Below the pieces are notes generated by a model. It had not been told where the DNA came from. It saw only the letters and a program-made list of their open reading frames with translations, and did not search any database. The position numbers and the translations under genes are program-made. This document shows positions 57,016 through 64,000 of a stretch of DNA of 64,000 nt, piece by piece. Where the stretch lies: positions 1 to 64,000 of the forward strand of contig JAKSZP010013339.1 in NCBI GenBank assembly GCA_022478985.1, given 5' to 3'. Each line of letters begins with the position of its first letter. Within the stretch, counting starts at the first letter, position 1. This DNA is from Massospora cicadina. Taxonomy: Eukaryota > Entomophthoromycota > Entomophthoromycetes > Entomophthorales > Entomophthoraceae.

Positions 57016-57970
57016 GTGATGATGAGGAATTGGGCCAGACTGCTAACAGTACACCGGAGCTCAGTCTGGTGGACATGAGCCACTCTACAATTTACCTCAG
57101 GCACTGGCAGAACTTGCCTTCAACCCCTTTGCCCCTGAACAGCCCAGTTTAGAAAAATATTTGAGTTGGTACCACCCACACCAATGATCTAGAACAAGCA
57201 ATCAGACCTCACACAGGATGGCCAGTTGTCTCCACAACCAGGTGGTTGCCGTGACGTCCTGTACAGCTCCCCTGGTATTCTGGTGGCGCATCATGACCCT
57301 GAAGGGACCAACCTCATAACCTTATAGGCAACTTAGCAAATAGACCCCTGACTAAATTTTCACCCCAGCTAACCCAGAGGCCCCTGCGGTATCCCATTAC
57401 CAGAATAAATGATGGAATAAATCAAAGAGGACGCTACTGAAATCTGGCTATCAAAAATATCGACCACATATGCCCAATGATGGATCCAGCTGACCCCATA
57501 TTGGCCCCTCTATACTACGCATGCGCAGCAGCAATACCTTCTTAATTACTAAAAAAACCTGAGACCAAGAAAAGTCAGCAAGGGACATAGATATCAAACC
57601 CAGCATATATGGTATTAAAATTCTTTAATAAACACAACCGCGCCTACTTCTTGTTCACCATAGATATTATAATGGATCAAGATGATTAACAATTAACGCC
57701 TTAGTGGACACCGGCGTCTCTGGGAACTTCATCAACCTCAAGATGGTCTGGCACTAGACCTAATGGTTAACACAGGGGCACTTAGCATTAGAGTCTCACG
57801 CGTACTAATGATTACACCTCCCCTCCATGAGCCGCTACACTTCTCAGCCCAAGGACACCACTTCCATACCAATTCTTAGTGATGCCATACTTTCTTTACC
57901 CTATGATCTTAGGTGTGGGATGATGGAACTGGCAGTCAGTATCCTTCAACCTTGAACGAAAAACTCTTGC
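57016..57970 (+). pseudogene. T4 gag end and protease
   Basis: INALVDTGVSGNFINLKMV near 57687-57745 is the retropepsin Asp-Thr-Gly site of a chromovirus. PYFLYPMILGVG near 57893 is the later conserved block. Numerous stops. Confidence 0.75.
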
Positions 57971-58079
57971 TTTCATCTCTTCTACCATGCAGGCTAAATC
58001 CTACTGCTCTCCAACCTGATGGAAGGCAACGCCGTCACAGAGACTGTAGAATACACCCCCTCTGAAGCTGTCCTAGAAC

Positions 58080-58720
58080 GACCTACAATGCCCCATATCC
58101 TCAAGCCTTATATGGAGATCTTTTACATCAATGGTGTAAATCGCCTGCTGCCTCACTCCAAGTTTATTTTTAGGTTTTTATTTGATGGTCGATCTCATCA
58201 AGATCAACAGTCTGTTCTACACTTACACTGCCACTGAAGACCAAGCCCTTAAAAAATGTATTGACTAAATTTAGCTAAGGGATGGCTCATAGAGATAACC
58301 TTGCAATTATCATCCCCAGTGGTTTCACCAAAAACTGGATGATACCTTACGCTCTTGTGTGGATTATGGTCACCTAAACAATGTCACCTTGCCAACCCCT
58401 ACCCTCTACTGCTCGAGGCTGCTATATCCCAAGCAATTGCAAAGTCCAGGTGTCCTTGAAACTTGAACTGTTGAACGAATTCCATCAAGTTAGAGTAAAA
58501 GAAGAACAATAATAGCAAATGTTGATTTGTACCCACCATGGCATATACCAGTTCAAGGTCATGTCATTTAGCCTCAAAACGCCCCAGTTGTATTCCAAAG
58601 GGTCATTGACCATGTACTTGGAGACCTCCACTTTATGTGCACCATAACATACACCAATGACATTATGGTCCACTCCACCACACTGAACAGCATGAAAAGA
58701 CAATAGCAGCCATGGCAGCC
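58080..58720 (+). pseudogene. T4 reverse transcriptase
   Basis: LRSCVDYGHLNNVTLPTPT near 58350, VVFQRVIDHVLGDLHF near 58588 and a degraded catalytic box YTND near 58650 (YLDD expected). Very decayed. Confidence 0.75.
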
Positions 58721-58879
58721 GCCCTACAGGTGCAGGCCTGCATGCAAAGCACTCAAAATGTGAATTTTTCTAGGTTAAGTACAGTCATAGGCAACTTCAT
58801 GCTAAAGTATGGATATCCAATGCTCCCTATTAGCTGGAAGCAATAAGGTCATGGTCTACCCCCCACCAACCAAAGGTAA

Positions 58880-59470
58880 CTGCACAGCTTTCCTAGGATT
58901 GATCACTTTTTTAAAACATCTCTCTGGCGATCTCAGATCTGGCCGCCCCGCTCCACCCCCTTACAAGAAAATCTATGCCTTTTGTCATGTTAAAGAATGC
59001 CAATAGGCGTTCGATGCCATGAAAGAAGTCTTCACTACTGCGCTAGTATCATGCTACGCTGACAAAGAAAAACCATTAATCATAGCATGTGGCGCCTCCA
59101 GATTAGTGGTAGAAGCCGTTCTACTGCAGGAACACAACAGATGAGCATCCAGTGGCGTACTTCTGGAAATTTGCATGCCAAATGCTTGTGGGTGATGTAT
59201 GATAAAGTATTAGCCACCGTCACCTGGTCAATGATGCACTGGGCTACTTTCTGCAAGGAGCAAAGCATAAGATGACAGTGCTCACAGACCACATCACTGA
59301 CATATTATCGCAAACTCCAGAAGTTGGCGCACTGACAAATGAAGAAGCACCATGATCTCCTTAATTTTAACTTCAGATATACATTCATCCGAGGGATAAC
59401 GCACATACTAATGGACATCCTTAGCAGAATTCCGTCAGTCAGACCCAATCTAGGGGATGATACCAAACTG
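58880..59470 (+). pseudogene. T4 RT connection and RNase H
   Basis: TAFLGLITFLKHL near 58888, AFDAMKEVFTTALVSCY near 59009 and KPLIIACGASRLVVEAVLLQ near 59071. The final block HILMDILSRIPS near 59402 is the RNase H end (ADALSR-type). Stops throughout. Confidence 0.7.
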
Positions 59471-59589
59471 GTGATGGTTATTCTGCCAGAGCAGATTGCG
59501 GCAGATCCCCCAGGGAAGTCAGCAGCTATTGCTGTCGTCACCTCAGCCACAAAACTGGGAAAAACCATCACAGGAAACCACCCCATTTA

Positions 59590-60700
59590 AATACCAACTC
59601 CATTGAATTTCCACAACTAATACACTCAGAACAGCCCCAATAACTGGAAGTAAACTCCTGCTCCTAGAGGCTGTGCTGTACGCCCAAACCAAAACCCTGG
59701 ATGGAAAAGCCCTGAGCAAACGGATCAAGGCAGTGATTAGGCCTTTGGATGGTACACTTAAAAGAAGAGGGTAATCTACTTCCACAACATGTTATATGCA
59801 TCTGAAGTTCTATGCCCATGGGTCATAAGGGAACATTATGGCCTGCCAAACATGTAGCACCCCATGAAAAAAAGTTTATAAACCTGATTAAACGTACATA
59901 CGACTGGAACTGATTAATAATAGAAGTGTTCTCCTTGATAGATTGCTGCCTCATCTGAATGCGGTTCAAACAAAATAGGATGGGAAGTAATGGACTCCTA
60001 CACCCCCTTCATATAAGTGGTGGGTCCCTGGATGTTGATATTGGTAGAATTCATTGTAGGCTGCCAATCTCATGGGAGTTCAATGTGATCATGGTGGTGG
60101 ACCAACGCACAAAATACTCCATATCCATTACCTGCCTACAGACAACCACAGCGGAGGACATAAACTGATTATTTGTGTCCCAAGTCTTTACCATATACAC
60201 TGTTTCCCAAGAAGTTGTGAGCAATAGAGGGGATCAATTCACCGCATAAATTTTGGGATTCCTTGTGTGGGGCGTTAAAAATCAAACCCTGTTGGTCATC
60301 CGCATACCACCTACACTCTGATGGACAAACAGAAAAAGATTAACAAGTCACTGGAACAATATCTCCGTTCTTGCTACCGCTTTGCAGGACACATGGGAGG
60401 AAAATCTCCCTTTGCCCAGTTTGTGTATAATACATTCCTCCACGCCTTAATGGGATGTCACCATTTTAAGCTAGCTTAAGTTAAAACCTGGCGTTTACCA
60501 TTGCCCTCAAATATGCACTGACATCCCCATGGTGGATGGCTTTGCAGCGCACATCCCCAAGCTAAACCAACTAGTGAAAAAGCAGCTGATAAAAGCCGCC
60601 AAGGACACCAAAATTTTCTGAGCAGAAACGGCGACCATCTCCAAACTACAAGGTTGGCGATCTTGTGATGGTGGACATAAGTATCTCCACCTCAGGGTCT
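59590..60700 (+). pseudogene. T4 integrase
   Basis: FNVIMVVDQRTKYSISITC near 60080, VSNRGDQFTA near 60217 (Asp of SDRG changed to Asn) and YHLHSDGQTEKD-like text near 60310-60345. Frameshifts between blocks. Confidence 0.75.
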
Positions 60701-60864
60701 CATGTCAAAAGCTGGCATGCAAAAGGGCCTTAATACCCCCATCAGCAAAGTCCTGTCCAGTAAGTCTTTACATGTAGAGCTTCCCCATCACTCAGCTTTT
60801 TATGCCGTGCTCTGTCCCCTTTTTTAAAAATAAAATACCACTGATTTCAAACTGTAATATTAGA

Positions 60865-61017
60865 AGGAGCGTCAGAATTAAGGTGGATGAGGTATTGGAT
60901 TCCCAAAAAGTTAAATTGGGAGCCCATTACCTGGTGGCCTGGAAGGGATATCCAATATACAAGAACAGTTGGATTGACCATCTGATACTAAAAAAAGAAC
61001 AATTGGATTCCCAATAA
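60865..61017 (+). pseudogene. T4 chromodomain
   Basis: VDEVLDSQKVKLGAHYLVAWKG followed by NSWI is a chromodomain, the module at the C-terminus of chromovirus integrase that in known cases guides insertion to methylated histones. Open to the stop at 61015. Three aromatic positions (Y, W, W) remain. Confidence 0.85.
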
Positions 61018-61607
61018 AGACTGCACCAAATGCCATGAGTTAATCAAAGACTTACACACGCACAAAAACTGATACACCTGCACCACCATTCACCCCTAAA
61101 CCCATGGGCATCGCCAATATCGAGCTTCCCTTGATACATAAAAACTATGAACTAGTCCAGGCCCCCATGGGTGGAGTAGACTCATTCCTTTTAGGAACAG
61201 GTAATATAAGGATCCCCGTCACTGCTATTAGGCTGGATAGGCAGCTACAACACTATCAATAAAGAAAAGAAAAGTTACCTGAGCAATGCCACTTGAAAAA
61301 CAACAGACTTGGGGAATACCCTTGATGAGCGATGTGTGGAAGCCACTCCCCATATAATATGCTGGTCCCAACTCCACACCAGCAGACTCCCTGACTCCCC
61401 CATTATCACAGAATCCGCTGAAGCATACATCAATAAGATTAGGGACATATTCTGAGAAGTGCGCTACCTTTATGTTTGATTTTACTGAATCCCTGAAAGG
61501 GGAGAAATTGCCACGCTCAATTGAGGGGAAAATCTTAGAGAAAATTCAACAAAAATCCCTTGGATGTGACAATGTGAGAATCTCAAGTGGGAAAAACAAT
61601 GATAGTA

Positions 61608-62760
61608 AAAACCTAACGCCTAATTCTCTCCACACTGTGATCAGATCCGCCCCTGATCACCCATTCTGGGAGCACATCAAAAACAAATTTCACCATTTGC
61701 CCTTGTTCATTGAGCTTGACCACTCAAAGTGCAAGTGCCCCAAAGTTTCCACCTCCACTGCTTCTGCCACTCCTCCCTCCTGAATTGTGCTGGAGGCCAT
61801 TTTGCCCAATTTTTCAAATAGGGCTCGATCCTCCCACCCCAACCTCAGGAAATTTTGGCACTGCTCATAAAGCGGCAGCCAATCAAAAACAAAGTTTTAA
61901 ACTAATACTAAATTTACCAGATTATGGAATACTGAGTCAATAGCTAAACCAGTTTAAGCTAAGCTGCCGTGGTAAACAGTACATGGCCATACAGCTCCTG
62001 CCACTTCCCCAATACTGGTGGCTGTTCTATTGCTGGCTAAATCCAATCCATTTGAGGCTCTTAAATGAATTGATGAGGACAAAATTGCTGTACCATGTGA
62101 AGATGGAATTTGCTTGGAGGAGTTTGTAAATATCCCACTTGCGTCCCCACTGTTTTTGCTGTCAAAACTATTTTCTGGTTTATAAAAATATTAGTAAAAT
62201 GGCAGTTGAGGCTTCAGCTGCTTCTGATAGCACCCTAATTCGTTAGCATCTTCATGGTGCAATGAAGCCCCTTGTTAAGGGTATTCCTATCCTCAATTTT
62301 CCTCATGATTTTGAGGAAGATGCAAATTATGGAATTGAGGAGCTTGCTTTTGGTGCAAGCTGCGCTTGCATCAACATAGCAAAAGATCTTTTTGACACCA
62401 TTATCCCAAAATACACCAGCACATTAAGTCATTCGCTTGTGTGCCTGCTATCATCACTTTCACTTAGCATCAACTTGCTCAATACCTTGAGGCAATGGAC
62501 ATCGCCGTCCTCATTAACAAATAAAACCCACAATTATACCTCCATATGACACATGTTGCTGATGCTTCTATTATGATGTTGTCTGCTTTGATCTGCCAGC
62601 TAAAGCGGGCGCCAGACAAAAGTTTCCCAAGCTTCCTCACCTTAAAAAATGTCTTCCTAGGATGGTAGCTGATGTGCCATATTAGGAATTTTTTATTTAT
62701 GATAATCCCTTTGTTTGACATATTTGCAAGTAAAAAATGATTGGTAGCTCTCCCTTTAAG
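61608..62760 (+). other. extra segment in the T4 second LTR
   Basis: Not present in the first LTR. Contains broken coding-like text: LPLFIELDHSKCKCPKVS (61710-61760), AVLLLAKSNPFEALK near 62010 and MKPLVKGIPILNFPHDFEED (62262-62549, 95 codons). Could be a fragment of another element's gag or a part the first LTR lost. Family unrecognised. Confidence 0.45.
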
Positions 62761-62987
62761 GTTGGGCACCACTAGTGCTAAAAAATTCAAACGCATGAAA
62801 AAATCATAAAGGATCCCCGAGTCAAAGTGCAGATGAGTTATCCGCCAAATCCAATTCTGGATTTACCAGCAAACAATTAATGAGTTACATGAAAAATAAT
62901 GGACATATAATGATGACTTTTGGAATTTTACTAGCTACTCTGTTTCTAAACAAGTATGCAAGTCTTTCCCCACTGTTTAAACTATAA

Positions 62988-63022
62988 AACCCAGCACTCA
63001 GCATAATTTAGAGTGCTGGGTT
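62988..63022 (+). other. hairpin downstream of the T4 LTR TATA box (copy 2)
   Basis: AACCCAGCACTC and GAGTGCTGGGTT form a perfect 12-bp stem with an 11-nt loop, followed by ATTTTT. TATAAAA lies at 62984-62989 just before it, AATAAAC just after. Confidence 0.75.
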
Positions 63023-63195
63023 ATTTTTACTTTTCTTAATAAACAATAATTTCCAACAAAAGATTTAGGTCAGTTTTAAATTTTATTAAGCTTAAAAATC
63101 CTGTCTTCCCCTGATAAAACTTCCATGCCAAATGGAAGGGCCTCACTCTCTGTTCTCTGTAATATCTGAAGCCATCTCCTTGTTGATTACAGCAC

Positions 63196-64000
63196 TAGCC
63201 TCACTCAAAGGAGGGAACAAGGGGCCCACTCTGGGAAACGGACTATCAACCATCTGCCCAAGAATATGTGGGTTATGATCCACGCCCTGAAGTTTGAACT
63301 GATAAAATCAAAATGCCCTTTATGACCAATCCCCAACCAAAGGGAATACTGAAACAGAGAGAAACCCTGATGATGATTCCAGCAGATTCAAAAATAGGGG
63401 ATTCTTTGACCCTCCCTCAATACCAGGTGCGCGCACAGATCACTCCAGAGCCAAACCCAAATCAGAAACTTTATGAGCTCCTCCAAATGAACCAATTGTT
63501 ACTCCCACAGCTCAGTAAACATGGGTGAACGTATTGTCAGTTCTCATCCTGTTAGATAAATTGGATTAATGTTTAGATTAAATATTTACTGCACCTTTTT
63601 ACTAGCTGATCTTATTTGCACCCTCATAATGGAAATTCCATGCAGACTATGGATGCTATTGTGATTATTGGAATACCTACTATTGAGTTTCCCCCAGATG
63701 CACTCGCTGGTGCTAATTCTGGGGAACTCAATAAGTAGGCTGACTGCATGGGCAAGGGTCAGCTGAGAGGACAGGGGCAGCTCTGGACACAACAATGATG
63801 AGACTTTAAACATTAAATTAAATTGAACTTAAATAAAAATAAGATGAACTTATATACTATGAAAAAAGTACTTTATTATGCTAATATGTATTGCTTTTTA
63901 TAGGGTATGTGGGGAATGGTGCCTTAAGGATTGTCATGGCCCATCCATGTAGAGTTTCTCTTGGTCTTCCGGATTGCCCATTGTTTTGAACCTTACTCAG
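63196..64000 (+). pseudogene. second T4 internal region: PBS-like site and gag start
   Basis: A PBS-like sequence with TGG mutated to TAG, then a gag N-terminal reading open at 63313-63528 (SKIGDSLTLPQYQVRAQITP). Resembles 48972-49500. Runs off the window. Confidence 0.5.

Larger units (their letters stand above)
61205..63194 (+). repeat. T4 second LTR
   Basis: Starts TATAAGGATCCCC, ends before TAGCCTCACTCAAAGGAG (63196). Homologous to 14288-15252 plus 48845-48970, but longer because about 1.15 kb lies between 61608 and 62760 that the first LTR lacks. Confidence 0.65.
14288..64000 (+). mobile_element. T4: outer chromovirus (Ty3/gypsy) holding the nested stack
   Basis: The 5' LTR starts TGTAAGGATCCCC at 14288 and resumes after the T5 insertion at 48845, ending near 48970. 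The matching second LTR starts TATAAGGATCCCC at 61205 (TG mutated to TA) and ends near 63194. Between them lie T4's own gag (49020-51089, interrupted), protease, RT, RNase H, integrase and a chromodomain, all decayed. After the second LTR, PBS- and gag-leader-like sequence starts again (63196 onward) and resembles 48972-49500. So this is a tandem LTR-internal-LTR-internal arrangement running out of the window. Nested inside are T5 to T10, a SINE and a solo LTR. Confidence 0.75.

Overview
This is nuclear DNA of a eukaryote, most likely a fungus. Evidence for that is one spliced host gene whose protein matches the fungal NPY1/NUDT12 NADH pyrophosphatase family, long AT-rich non-coding stretches, and a very heavy load of Ty3/gypsy LTR retrotransposons, two of which carry a chromodomain. 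The introns I can place in the host gene are only 32-48 bp. I cannot name the species from the sequence.

Layout. 1-8235 is a patchwork of old transposons: the start of a minus-strand LTR element (gag and LTR, 1-1162), a chromodomain Ty3/gypsy remnant (about 1440-3295), a large decayed minus-strand Gag/ORF1-like gene with dozens of 13-residue repeats and one CCHC zinc knuckle (about 3950-7757), and the 3' end of an RTE-like non-LTR element (about 8100-8232). 8236-14287 is an AT-rich island of single-copy-looking DNA. It holds the one recognisable host gene, NPY1 (10094-12765), and an unidentified decayed minus-strand coding stretch (about 13050-13680).

14288-64000 is essentially one nested transposon stack. 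The outermost element is a chromovirus, T4 (starts 14288; chromodomain at 60865-61017; second LTR from 61205). Its 5' LTR is split by a SINE (14675-14936) and by T5, a minus-strand gypsy element (about 15253-48844). T5's left LTR is split by T6 (15389-31778). T6 is split by a solo LTR (15815-16555), by the complete element T7 (17796-26292, itself carrying a second SINE copy at 18970-19264) and by a solo LTR of the T7 family (27192-28077). T5 also contains T8, a non-autonomous element with three LTRs (32424-35460), and T9 (40828-48164). Downstream, T4 contains another solo LTR (49737-50453) and T10 (51090-57015, minus). Seven of the insertions are bounded by exact 5-bp target-site duplications (TSDs) and the SINEs by 13-bp and 15-bp ones. 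These give the order of insertion directly.

None of the retrotransposon genes is intact. The breaks are mostly premature stops where Arg (CGA), Gln (CAG) or Trp (TGG) is expected, that is C-to-T/G-to-A transitions, and CpG sites differ between the two LTRs of T7. This fits methylated-CpG or RIP-like decay. NPY1, in contrast, keeps its conserved motifs and splice signals; its one apparent frame problem lies in a CT/C microsatellite inside an exon.
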